In this document: positions 25,781-39,400 of the stretch, piece after piece | Layout of the letters: each line of letters begins with the position of its first letter | Numbering within the stretch: position 1 is the stretch's first letter | Assembly (NCBI GenBank): GCA_033782935.1 | Contig: JAWQEG010000003.1 | Span: 4,476,501 to 4,540,500, forward strand | Length of the DNA stretch: 64,000 nt | From: Petrolisthes cinctipes | Lineage: Eukaryota; Arthropoda; Malacostraca; Decapoda; Porcellanidae | Direction: 5' to 3' | Position numbers and translations under genes: made by a program | Notes under the pieces: model-generated | Database searches by the model: none | Seen by the model: only the letters and a program-made list of their open reading frames with translations | Told to the model about the DNA's origin: nothing

Positions 25781-28700
25781 ACAGAAGATACTTGCACATA
25801 TTGACTTTGGGCACCAAAAATATCGATTTTTAGCATGTTTTGGGCCTGAATTTTGAAATACTCTAACACGGAGTAGGCATGTACAGAATGCTTCTGGGAC
25901 CCCAAAATATCGAATTTTCGGGTGTTTAGGGCCAGAATTTGAGATATAAACGGGTACAGAAGATGCATGCACATATCGACGTTTGGGCACCTAAAAGATC
26001 GATTTTCAGTATGTTTTTGGCCTGTATTTTGAAAATACTCTAACACGGAGTAGGCATGTACAGATACCTTCTGGGACCTCTAAATATCGAATTTTCGGGT
26101 GTTTTGGGACTGAATTTGAGATATCGACTTTTTGGCAACTAAAATGTCGATTTTTAGCATGTTTTTAGCCTATATTTTGAAAATATTCTAGCACTGTGTA
26201 GGCATGTACAGATTGCTTCTGGGACCCCAAAATATTGAATTTTCGGGTGTTTTGAGCCTGAATTTGAGATATAAACGGGTACAGAAGATACATGCACATA
26301 TTGACTTTGGGCATCTAAAATATCGATTTTCAGCATGTTTTGGGCCTGTATTTTGAAAATACTCTAACACTGAATAGGCATGTACAGATTGCTTCTGGGA
26401 CCCCAAAATATTGAATTTTCGGGTGTTTTGAGCCTGAATTTGAGATATAAACGGGTACTGAAGATGCATGCACATATCGACTTTTGTGCACCTAAAAGAT
26501 CGATTTTCAGTATGTTTTGAGCATGTATTTTGAAAATACTCTAACACGGAGTAGGCATGTACAGATCACTTCTGGGACCCCTAAATATCGAATTTTCGGG
26601 TGTTTTGGGACTGAATTTGAGATATCGACTTTTTGGCACCTAAAAGATCGATTTTTAGCATGTTTTTAGCCTATATTTTGAAAATATTCTAGCACTGAGT
26701 AGGCATGTACAGATTGCTTCTGGGACCCCAAAATATTGAATTTTCGGGTGTTTTGAGCCTGAATTTGAGATATAAACGGGTACAGAAGATACATGCACAT
26801 ATTGACTTTGGTCACCAAAAATTTCGATTTTCAGCATGTTCTGGGCCTGAATTTTGAAAATACTCTAACACGGAGTAGGCATGTACAGATCGCTTCTGGG
26901 ACCCCAAAATATCGAATTTTCGGGTGTTTAGGGCCAGAATTTGAGATATAAACGGGTACAGAAGATGCATGCACATATCGACTTTTGGGCACCTAAAAGA
27001 TCGATTTTCAGTATGTTTTTGGCCTGTATTTTGAAAATACTCTAACACGGAGTAGGCATGTACAGATACCTTCTGGGACCTCTAAATATCGAATTTTCGG
27101 GTGTTTTGGGACTGAATTTGATATATCGATTTTTTGGCACCTAAAATATCGATTTTCAGCATGTTTTGGGCCTGTATTTTGAAAATATTCTAGCACTGTG
27201 TAGGCATGTACAGATTGCTTCTGGGACCCCAAAATATTGAATTTTCGGGTGTTTTGAGCCTGAATTTGAGATATAAACGGGTACAGAAGATATTGACTTT
27301 GGGCATCTAAAATATCGATTTTCAGCATGTTTTGGGCCTGTATTTTGAAAATACTCTAACACTGATGTACAGATTGCTTCTGGGACCCCAAAATATTGAA
27401 TTTTCGGGTGTTTTGAGCCTGAATTTGAGATATAAACGGGTACAGAAGATGCATGCACATATCGACTTTTGGGCACCTAAAAGATCGATTTTCAGTATGT
27501 TTTTGGCCTGTATTTTGAAAATACTCTAACACGGAGTAGGCATGTACAGATACCTTCTGGGACCTCTAAATATCGAATTTTCGGGTGTTTTGGGACTGAA
27601 TTTGAGATATCGATTTTTTGGCACCTAAAATGTCGATTTTTAGCATGTTTTTAGCCTATATTTTGAAAATATTCTAGCACTGTGTAGGCATGTACAGATT
27701 GCTTCTGGGACCCCAAAATATTGAATTTTAGGGTGTTTTGAGCCTGAATTTGAGATATAAACGGGTACAGAAGATACATGCACATATTGACTTTGGGCAT
27801 CTAAAATATCGATTTTCAGCATGTTTTGGGCCAGTATTTTGAAAATACTCTAACACTGAATAGGCATGTACAGATTGCTTCTGGGACCCCAAAATATTGA
27901 ATTTTCGGGTGTTTTGAGCCTGAATTTGAGATATAAACGGGTATTGAAGATGCATGCACATATCGACTTTTGTGCACCTAAAAGATCGATTTTCAGTATG
28001 TTTTGAGCATGTATTTTGAAAATACTCTAACACGGAGTAGGCATGTACAGATCGCTTCTGGGACCCCTAAATATCGAATTTTCGGGTGTTTTGAGACTGA
28101 ATTTGAGATATCGACTTTTTGGCACCTAAAAGATCGATTTTTAGCATGTTTTTAGCCTATATTTTGAAAATATTCTAGCACTGTACAGATTGCTTCTGGG
28201 ACCCCAAAATATTGAATTTTCGGGTGTTTTGAGCCTGAATTTGAGATATAAACGGGTACAGAAGATACTTGCACATATTGACTTTGGGCACCAAAAATAT
28301 CGATTTTTAGCATGTTTTGGGCCTGAATTTTGAAATACTCTAACACGGAGTAGGCATGTACAGAATGCTTCTGGGACCCCAAAATATCGAATTTTCGGGT
28401 GTTTAGGGCCAGAATTTGAGATATAAACGGGTACAGAAGATGCATGCACATATCGACGTTTGGGCACCTAAAAGATCGATTTTCAGTATGTTTTTGGCCT
28501 GTATTTTGAAAATACTCTAACACGGAGTAGGCATGTACAGATACCTTCTGGGACCTCTAAATATCGAATTTTCGGGTGTTTTGGGACTGAATTTGAGATA
28601 TCGACTTTTTGGCAACTAAAATGTCGATTTTTAGCATGTTTTTAGCCTATATTTTGAAAATATTCTAGCACTGTGTAGGCATGTACAGATTGCTTCTGGG

Positions 28701-31700
28701 ACCCCAAAATATTGAATTTTCGGGTGTTTTGAGCCTGAATTTGAGATATAAACGGGTACAGAAGATACATGCACATATTGACTTTGGGCATCTAAAATAT
28801 CGATTTTCAGCATGTTTTGGGCCTGTATTTTGAAAATACTCTAACACTGAATAGGCATGTACAGATTGCTTCTGGGACCCCAAAATATTGAATTTTCGGG
28901 TGTTTTGAGCCTGAATTTGAGATATAAACGGGTACTGAAGATGCATGCACATATCGACTTTTGTGCACCTAAAAGATCGATTTTCAGTATGTTTTGAGCA
29001 TGTATTTTGAAAATACTCTAACACGGAGTAGGCATGTACAGATCACTTCTGGGACCTCTAAATATCGAATTTTCGGGTGTTTTGGGACTGAATTTGAGAT
29101 ATCGACTTTTTGGCACCTAAAAGATCGATTTTTAGCATGTTTTTAGCCTATATTTTGAAAATATTCTAGCACTGAGTAGGCATGTACAGATTGCTTCTGG
29201 GACCCCAAAATATTGAATTTTCGGGTGTTTTGAGCCTGAATTTGAGATATAAACGGGTACAGAAGATACATGCACATATTGACTTTGGTCACCAAAAATT
29301 TCGATTTTCAGCATGTTCTGGGCCTGAATTTTGAAAATACTCTAACACGGAGTAGGCATGTACAGATCGCTTCTGGGACCCCAAAATATCGAATTTTCGG
29401 GTGTTTAGGGCCAGAATTTGAGATATAAACGGGTACAGAAGATGCATGCACATATCGACTTTTGGGCACCTAAAAGATCGGTTTTCAGTATGTTTTTGGC
29501 CTGTATTTTGAAAATACTCTAACACGGAGTAGGCATGTACAGATGCCTTCTGGGACCTCTAAATATCGAATTTTCGGGTGTTTTGGGACTGAATTTGATA
29601 TATCGATTTTTTGGCACCTAAAATATCGATTTTCAGCATGTTTTGGGCCTGTATTTTGAAAATATTCTAGCACTGTGTAGGCATGTACAGATTGCTTCTG
29701 GGACCCCAAAATATTGAATTTTCGGGTGTTTTGAGCCTGAATTTGAGATATAAACGGGTACAGAAGATATTGACTTTGGGCATCTAAAATATCGATTTTC
29801 AGCATGTTTTGGGCCTGTATTTTGAAAATACTCTAACACTGATGTACAGATTGCTTCTGGGACCCCAAAATATTGAATTTTCGGGTGTTTTGAGCCTGAA
29901 TTTGAGATATAAACGGGTACAGAAGATGCATGCACATATCGACTTTTGGGCACCTAAAAGATCGATTTTCAGTATGTTTTTGGCCTGTATTTTGAAAATA
30001 CTCTAACACGGAGTAGGCATGTACAGATACCTTCTGGGACCTCTAAATATCGAATTTTCGGGTGTTTTGGGACTGAATTTGAGATATCGATTTTTTGGCA
30101 CCTAAAATGTCGATTTTTAGCATGTTTTTAGCCTATATTTTGAAAATATTCTAGCACTGTGTAGGCATGTACAGATTGCTTCTGGGACCCCAAAATATTG
30201 AATTTTAGGGTGTTTTGAGCCTGAATTTGAGATATAAACGGGTACAGAAGATACATGCACATATTGACTTTGGGCATCTAAAATATCGATTTTCAGCATG
30301 TTTTGGGCCAGTATTTTGAAAATACTCTAACACTGAATAGGCATGTACAGATTGCTTCTGGGACCCCAAAATATTGAATTTTCGGGTGTTTTGAGCCTGA
30401 ATTTGAGATATAAACGGGTACTGAAGATGCATGCACATATCGACTTTTGTGCACCTAAAAGATCGATTTTCAGTATGTTTTGAGCATGTATTTTGAAAAT
30501 ACTCTAACACGGAGTAGGCATGTACAGATCGCTTCTGGGACCCCTAAATATCGAATTTTCGGGTGTTTTGAGACTGAATTTGAGATATCGACTTTTTGGC
30601 ACCTAAAAGATCGATTTTTAGCATGTTTTTAGCCTATATTTTGAAAATATTCTAGCACTGTACAGATTGCTTCTGGGACCCCAAAATATTGAATTTTCGG
30701 GTGTTTTGAGCCTGAATTTGAGATATAAACGGGTACAGAAGATACTTGCACATATTGACTTTGGGCACCAAAAATATCGATTTTTAGCATGTTTTGGGCC
30801 TGAATTTTGAAATACTCTAACACGGAGTAGGCATGTACAGATCGCTTCTGGGACCCCAAAATATCGAATTTTCGGGTGTTTAGGGCCAGAATTTGAGATA
30901 TAAACGGGTACAGAAGATGCATGCACATATCGACGTTTGGGCACCTAAAAGATCGATTTTCAGTATGTTTTTGGCCTGTATTTTGAAAATACTCTAACAC
31001 GGAGTAGGCATGTACAGATACCTTCTGGGACCTCTAAATATCGAATTTTCGGGTGTTTTGGGACTGAATTTGAGATATCGATTTTTTGGCACCTAAAATG
31101 TCGATTTTTAGCATGTTTTTAGCCTATATTTTGAAAATATTCTAGCACTGTGTAGGCATGTACAGATTGCTTCTGGGACCCCAAAATATTGAATTTTCGG
31201 GTGTTTTGAGCCTGAATTTGAGATATAAACGGGTACAGAAGATACATGCACATATTGACTTTGGGCATCTAAAATATCGATTTTCAGCATGTTTTGGGCC
31301 AGTATTTTGAAAATACTCTAACACTGAATAGGCATGTACAGATTGCTTCTGGGACCCCAAAATATTGAATTTTTGGGTGTTTTGAGCCTGAATTTGAGAT
31401 ATAAACGGGTACTGAAGATGCATGCACATATCGACTTTTGTGCACCTAAAAGATCGATTTTCAGTATGTTTTGAGCATGTATTTTGAAAATACTCTAACA
31501 CGGAGTAGGCATGTACAGATCACTTCTGGGACCCCTAAATATCGAATTTTCGGGTATTTTGGGACTGAATTTGAGATATCGACTTTTTGGCACCTAAAAG
31601 ATCGATTTTTAGCATGTTTTTAGCCTATATTTTGAAAATATTCTAGCACTGAGTAGGCATTTACAGATTGCTTCTGGGACCCCAAAATATTGAATTTTCG

Positions 31701-31790
31701 GGTGTTTTGAGCCTGAATTTGAGATATAAACGGGTACAGAAGATACATGCACATATTGACTTTGGTCACCAAAAATTTCGATTTTCAGCA
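24150..31790 (+). repeat. Block series with 2,162- and 2,477-bp periods
   Basis: The variant GAATTTTAGGGTG recurs near 25,566, 27,728 and 30,205, giving steps of 2,162 and 2,477 bp. The one-base-short TTTTGAAATACTC (near 25,854, 28,331 and 30,808) recurs at 2,477 bp, and GGTCACCAAAAATTTCG recurs near 24,648, 26,810, 29,287 and 31,764. The two periods differ by 315 bp, exactly one B2 plus one C2 monomer. The first block therefore lost two monomers near 25,780, or later blocks gained them. Confidence 0.82.
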
Positions 31791-34700
31791 TGTTTTGGGC
31801 CTGAATTTTGAAAATACTCTAACACGGAGTAGGCATGTACAGATCGCTTCTGGGACCCCAAAATATCGAATTTTCGGGTGTTTAGGGCCAGAATTTGAGA
31901 TATAAACGGGTACAGAAGATGCATGCACATATCGACTTTTGGGCACCTAAAAGATCGATTTTCAGTATGTTTTTGGCCTGTATTTTGAAAATACTCTAAC
32001 ATGGAGTAAGCATGTACAGACACCTTCTGGGACCTCTAAATATCGAATTTTCGGGTGTTTTGGGACTGAATTTGAGATATCGATTTTTTGGCACCTAAAA
32101 TGTCGATTTTTAGCATGTTTTTAGCCTATATTTTGAAAATATTCTAGCACTGTGTAGGCATGTACAGATTGCTTCTGGGACCCCAAAATATTGAATTTTC
32201 GGGTGTTTTGAGCCTGAATTTGAGATATAAACGGGTACAGAAGATACATGCACATATTGACTTTGGGCATCTAAAATATCGATTTTCAGCATGTTTTGGG
32301 CCTGTATTTTGAAAATACTCTAACACTGAGTAGGCATGTACAGATTGCTTCTGGGACCCCAAAATATTGAATTTTAGGGCGTTTTGAGCCTGAATTTGAG
32401 ATATAAACGGGTACTGAAGATGCATGCACATATCGACTTTTGTGCACCTAAAAGATCGATTTTCAGTATGTTTTAAGCATGTATATTGAAAATACTCTAA
32501 CACGGAGTAGGCATGTACAGATCGCTTCTGGGACCCCTAAATATCGAATTTTCGGGTGTTTTGGGACTGAATTTGAGATATCGACTTTTTGGCACCTAAA
32601 AGATCGATTTTTAGCATGTTTTTAGCCTATATTTTGAAAATATTCTAGCACTGTACAGATTGCTTCTGGGACCCAAAAATATTGAATTTTCGGGTGTTTT
32701 GAGCCTGAATTTGAGATATAAACGGGTACAGAAGATACATGCACATATTGACTTTGGGCATCTAAAATATCGATTTTCAGCATGTTTTGGGCCTGAATTT
32801 TGAAAATACTCTAACACGGAGTAGGCATGTACAGATCGCTTCTGGGACCCTAAAATATCGAATTTTCGGGTGTTTAGGGCCAGAATTTGAGATATAAACG
32901 GGTACAGAATATGCATGCACATATCGACTTTTGGGCACCTAAAAGATCGATTTTCAGTATGTTTTTGGCCTGTATTTTGAAAATACTCTAACACGGAGTA
33001 AGCATGTACAGATACCTTCTGGGACCTCTAAATATCGAATTTTCGGGTGTTTTGGGACTGAATTTGAGATATCGATTTTTTGGCACCTAAAATATTGATT
33101 TTCAGCATGTTTTGGGCCTGTATTTTGAAAATATTCTAGCACTGTGTAGGCACATACAGATTGCTTCTGGGACCCCAAAATATTGAATTTTCGGGTGTTT
33201 TTGAGCTTGAATTTGAGATATAAACTGGTACAGAAGATATTGACTTTGGGCATCTAAAATATCGATTTTCAGCATGTTTTGGGCCTGTATTTTGAAAATA
33301 CTCTAACACTGATGTACAGATTGCTTCTGAGACCCCAAAATATTGAATTTTCGGGTGTTTTGAGCCTGAATTTGAGATATAAACGGGTACAGAAGATGCA
33401 TGCACATATCGACTTTTGGGCACCTAAAAGATCGATTTTCAGTATGTTTTTGGCCTGTATTTTGAAAATACTCTAACACGGAGTAGGCATGTACAGATAC
33501 CTTCTGGGACCTCTAAATATCGAATTTTCGGGTGTTTTGGTACTGAATTTGAGATATCGATTTTTTGGCACCTAAAATGTCGATTTTTAGCATGTTTTTA
33601 GCCTATATTTTGAAAATATTCTAGCACTGTATAGGCATGTACAGATTGCTGCTGGGACCCCAAAATATTGAATTTTCGGGTGTTTTGAGCCTGAATTTGA
33701 GATATAAACGTGTACAGAAGATACATGCACATATTGACTTTGGGCATCTAAAATATCGATTTTCAGCATGTTTTGGGCCAGTATTTTGAAAATACTCTAT
33801 CACTGAATAGGCATGTACAGATTGCTTCTGGGACCCCAAAATATTGAATTTTCGGGTGTTTTGAGCCTGAATTTGAGATATAAACGGGTACTGAAGATGC
33901 ATGCACATATCGACTTTTGTGCACCTAAAAGATCGATTTTCAGTATGTTTTGAGCATGTATTTTGAAAATACTCTAACACGGAGGAGGCATGTACAGATC
34001 GCTTCTGGGACCCCTAAATATCGAATTTTCGGGTGTTTTGGGACTGAATTTGAGATATCGACTTTTTGGCGCCTAAAAGATCGATTTTTAGCATGTTTTT
34101 AGCCTATATTTTGAAAATATTCTAGCACTGAGTAGGCATGTACAGATTGCTTCTGGGACCCCAAAATATTGAATTTTCGGGTGTTTTGAGCCTGAATTTG
34201 AGATATATACGGGTACAGAAGATAGATGCACATATTGACTTTGGTCACCAAAAATTTCGATTTTCAGCATGTTTTGGGCCTGAATTTTGAAAATACTCTA
34301 ACACGGAGTAGGCATGTACAGATCGCTTCTGGGACCCCAAAAAATCGAATTTTCGGGTGTTTAGGGCCAGAATTTGAGATATAAACGGGTACAGAAGATG
34401 CATGCACATATCGACTTTTGGGCACCTAAAAGATCGATTTTCAGTATGTTTTTGGCCTGTATTTTGAAAATACTCTAACATGGAGTAAGCATGTACAGAT
34501 ACCTTCTGGGACCTCTAAATATCGAATTTTCGGGTGTTTTGGGACTGAATTTGAGATATCGACTTTTTGGCACCTAAAAGATCGATTTTTAGCATGTTTT
34601 TAGCCTATATTTTAAAAATATTCTAGCACTGTACAGATTGCTTCTGGGACTCAAAAATATTGAGTTTTCGGGTGTTTTGAGCCTGAATTTGAGATATAAA

Positions 34701-36450
34701 CGGGTACAGAAGATACATGCACATATTGACTTTGGGCATCTAAAATATCGATTTTCAGCATGTTTTGGGCCTGAATTTTGAAAATACTCTAACACGGAGT
34801 AGGCATGTACAGATCGCTTCTGGGACCCCCAAAATATCGAATTTTCGGGTGTTTAGGGCCAGAATTTGAGATATAAACGGGTACAGAATATGCATGCACA
34901 TATCGACTTTTGGGCACCTAAAAGATCGATTTTCAGTATGTTTCTGGCCTGTATTTTGAAAATACTCTAACACGGAGTAGGCATGTACAGATACCTTCTG
35001 GGACCTCTAAATATCGAATTTTCGGGTGTTTTGGGACTGAATTTGAGATATCGATTTTTTGGCACCTAAAATATCGATTTTCAGCATGTTTTGGGCCTGT
35101 ATTTTGAAAATATTCTAGCACTGTGTAGGCATGTACAGATTGCTTCTGGGACCCCAAAATATTGAATTTTCGGGTGTTTTGAGCCTGAATTTGAGATATA
35201 AACGGGTACAGAAGATATTGACTTTGGGCATCTAAAATATCGATTTTCAGCATGTTTTGGGCCTGTATTTTGAAAATACTCAACACTGATGTACAGATTG
35301 CTTCTGGGACCCCAAAATATTGAATTTTCGGGTGTTTTGAGCCTGAATTTGAGATATAAACGGGTACTGAAGATGCATGCACATATCGACTTTTGTGCAC
35401 CTAAAAGATCGATTTTCAGTATGTTTTGAGCATGTATTTTGAAAATACTCTAACACGGAGTAGGCATGTACAGATCGCTTCTGGGACCCCTAAATATCGA
35501 ATTTTCGGGTGTTTTGGGACTGAATTTGAGATATCGACTTTTTGGCACCTAAAAGATCGATTTTTAGCATGTTTTTAGCCTATATTTTGAAAATATTCTA
35601 GCACTGTACAGATTGCTTCTGGGACCCCAAAATATTGAATTTTCGGGTGTTTTGAGCCTGAAATTGAGATATAAACGGGTACTGAAGATACATGCACATA
35701 TTGACTTTGGGCACCAAAAATTTCGATTTTCAGCATGTTTTGGGCCTGAATTTTGAAAATACTCTAACACGGAGTAGGCATGTACAGATCGCTTCTGGGA
35801 CCCCAAAATATCGAATTTTCGGGTGTTTAGGGCCAGAATTTGAGATATAAACGGGTACTGAAGATGCATGCACATATCGACTTTTGGGCACCTAAAAGAT
35901 CGATTTTCAGTATGTTTTTGGCCTGTATTTTGAAAATACTCTAACTTGGAGTAAGCATGTACAGATACCTTCTGGGACCTCTAAATATCGAATTTTCGGG
36001 TGTTTTGGGACTGAATTTGAGATATCGATTTTTTGGTACCTAAAATGTCGATTTTTAGCATGTTTTTAGCCTATATTTTGAAAATATTCTAACACTGTGT
36101 ACGCATGTACAGATTGCTTCTGGGACCCCAAAATATTGAATTTTCGGGTGTTTTGAGCCTGAATTTGAGATATAAACGGGTACAGAAGATACATGCACAT
36201 ATTGACTTTGGGCATCTAAAATATCGATTTTCAGCATGTTTTGGGCCAGTATTTTGAAAATACTCTAACACTGAGTAGGCATGTACAGATTGCTTCTGGG
36301 ACCCCAAAATATTGAATTTTCGGGTGTTTTGAGCCTGAATTTGAGATATAAACGGGTACTGAAGATGCATGCACATATCGACTTTTGTGCACCTAAAAGA
36401 TCGATTTTCAGTATGTTTTGAGCATGTATTTTGAAAATACTCTAACACGG
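31600..36450 (+). repeat. HOR stretch with many private substitutions
   Basis: Monomer order is kept, but single-base variants not seen elsewhere in the window are frequent: GGCACATACAG near 33,150, GAGACCCC near 33,330, ACGTGTACAG near 33,709, GGAGGAGGC near 33,983, GATATATACGG near 34,204, and CTCAACACTG near 35,280. The stretch looks less recently homogenised than its neighbours. This is an impression from reading, not a measured divergence. Confidence 0.55.
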
Positions 36451-39400
36451 AGTAGGCATGTACAGATCGCTTCTGGGACCCCTAAATATCGAATTTTCTG
36501 GTGTTTTGGGACTGAATTTGAGATATCGACTTTTTGGCACCTAAAAGATCGATTTTTAGCATGTTTTTAGCCTATATTTTGAAAATATTCTAGCACTGTA
36601 CAGATTGCTTCTGGGACTCAAAAATATTGAGTTTTCGGGTGTTTTGAGCCTGAATTTGAGATATAAACGGGTACAGAAGATACATGCACATATTGACTTT
36701 GGGCATCTAAAATATCGATTTTCAGCATGTTTTGGGCCTGAATTTTGAAAATACTCTAACACGGAGTAGGCATGTACAGATCGCTTCTGGGACCCCAAAA
36801 TATCGAATTTTCGGGTGTTTAGGGCCAGAATTTGAGATATAAACGGGTACAGAATATGCATGCACATATCGACTTTTGGGCACCTAAAAGATCGATTTTC
36901 AGTATGTTTTTGGCCTGTATTTTGAAAATACTCTAACACGGAGTAGGCATGTACAGATACCTTCTGGGACCTCTAAATATCGAATTTTCGGGTGTTTTGG
37001 GACTGAATTTGAGATATCGATTTTTTGGCACCTAAAATATCGATTTTCAGCATGTTTTGGGCCTGTATTTTGAAAATATTCTAGCACTGTGTAGGCATGT
37101 ACAGATTGCTTCTGGGACCCCAAAATATTGAATTTTCGGGTGTTTTGAGCCTGAATTTGAGATATAAACGGGTACAGAAGATATTGACTTTGGGCATCTA
37201 AAATATCGATTTTCAGCATGTTTTGGGCCTGTATTTTGAAAATACTCTAACACTGATGTACAGATTGCTTCTGGGACCCCAAAATATTGAATTTTCGGGT
37301 GTTTTGAGCCTGAATTTGAGATATAAACGGGTACTGAAGATGCATGCACATATCGACTTTTGTGCACCTAAAAGATCGATTTTCAGTATGTTTTGAGCAT
37401 GTATTTTGAAAATACTCTAACACGGAGTAGGCATGTACAGATCGCTTCTGGGACCCCTAAATATCGAATTTTCGGGTGTTTTGGGACTGAATTTGAGATA
37501 TCGACTTTTTGGCACCTAAAAGGTCGATTTTTAGCATGTTTTTAGCCTATATTTTGAAAATATTCTAGCACTGTACAGATTGCTTCTGGGACCCCAAAAT
37601 ATTGAATTTTCGGGTGTTTTGAGCCTGAATTTGAGATATAAACGGGTACTGAAGATGCATGCACATATCGACTTTGGGCACCAAAAATATCGATTTTCAG
37701 CATGTTTTGGGCCTGAATTTTGAAAATACTCTAACACGGAGTATGCATGTACAGATCGCTTCTGGGACCCCAAAATATCGAATTTTCGGGTGTTTAGGGC
37801 CAGAATTTGAGATATAAACGGGTACAGAAGATGCATGCACATATCGACTTTTGGGCACCTAAAAGATCGATTTTCAGTATGTTTTTGGCCTGTATTTTGA
37901 AAATACTCTAACACGGAGTAGGCATGTACAGATACCGTCTGGGACCTCTAAATATCGAATTTTCGGGTGTTTTAGGACTGAATTTGAGATATCGATTTTT
38001 TGGCACCTAAAATGTCGATTTTTAGCATGTTTTTAGCCTATATTTTGAAAATATTCTAGCACTGTGTACGCATGTACAGATTGCTTCTGGGACCCCAAAA
38101 TATTGAATTTTCGGGTGTTTTGAGCCTGAATTTGAGATATAAACGGGTACAGAAGATACATGCACATATTGACTTTGGGCATCTAAAATATCGATTTTCA
38201 GCATGTTTTGGGCCAGTATTTTGAAAATACTCTAACACAGAATAGGCATGTACAGATTGCTTCTGGGACCCCAAAATATTGAATTTTCGGATGTTTTGAG
38301 CCTGAATTTGAGATATAAACGGGTACTGAAGATGCATGCACATATCGACTTTTGTGCACCTAAAAGATCGGTTTTCAGTATGTTTTGAGCATGTATTTTG
38401 AAAATACTCTAACACGGAGTAGGCATGTACAGATCGCTTCTGGGACCCCTAAATATCGAATTTTCGGGTGTTTTGAGACTGAATTTGAGATATCGACTTT
38501 TTGGCACCTAAAATATCGATTTTTAGCATGTTTTTAGCCTATATTTTGAAAATATTCTAGCACTGTACAGATTGCTTCTGGGACCCCAAAATATTGAATT
38601 TTCGGGTGTTTTGAGCCTGAATTTGAGATATAAACGGGTACAGAAGATACATGCACATATTGACTTTGGGCATCTAAAATATCGATTTTCTGCATGTTTT
38701 GGGCCAGTATTTTGGAAATACTCTAACACTGAATAGGCATGTACAGATTGCTTCTGGGACCCCAAAATATTGAATTTTCGGGTGTTTTGAGCCTGAATTT
38801 GAGATATAAACGGGTACTGAAGATGCATGCACATATCGACTTTTGTGCATCTAAAATATCGATTTTCAGCATGTTTTGGGCCTGAATTTTGAAAATACTC
38901 TAACACGGAGTAGGCATGTACAGATCGCTTCTGGGACCCTAAAATATCGAATTTTCGGGTGTTTAGGGCCAGAATTTGAGATATAAACGGGTACAGAATA
39001 TGCATGCACATATCGACTTTTGGGCACCTAAAAGATCGATTTTCAGTATGTTTTTGGCCTGTATTTTGAAAGTACTCTAACACGGAGTGGGCATGTACAG
39101 ATACCTTCTGGGACCTCTAAATATCGAATTTTCGGGTGTTTTGGGACTGAATTTGAGATATCGATTTTTTGGCACCTAAAATATCGATTTTCAGCATGTT
39201 TTGGGCCTGTATTTTGAAAATATTCTAGCACTGTGTAGGCATGTACAGATTGCTTCTGGGACCCCAAAATATTGAATTTTCGGTTGTTTTGAGCCTGAAT
39301 TTGAGATATAAACGGGTACAGAAGATATTGACTTTGGGCATCTAAAATATCGATTTTCAGCATGTTTTGGGCCTGTATTTTGAAAATACTCTAACACTGA

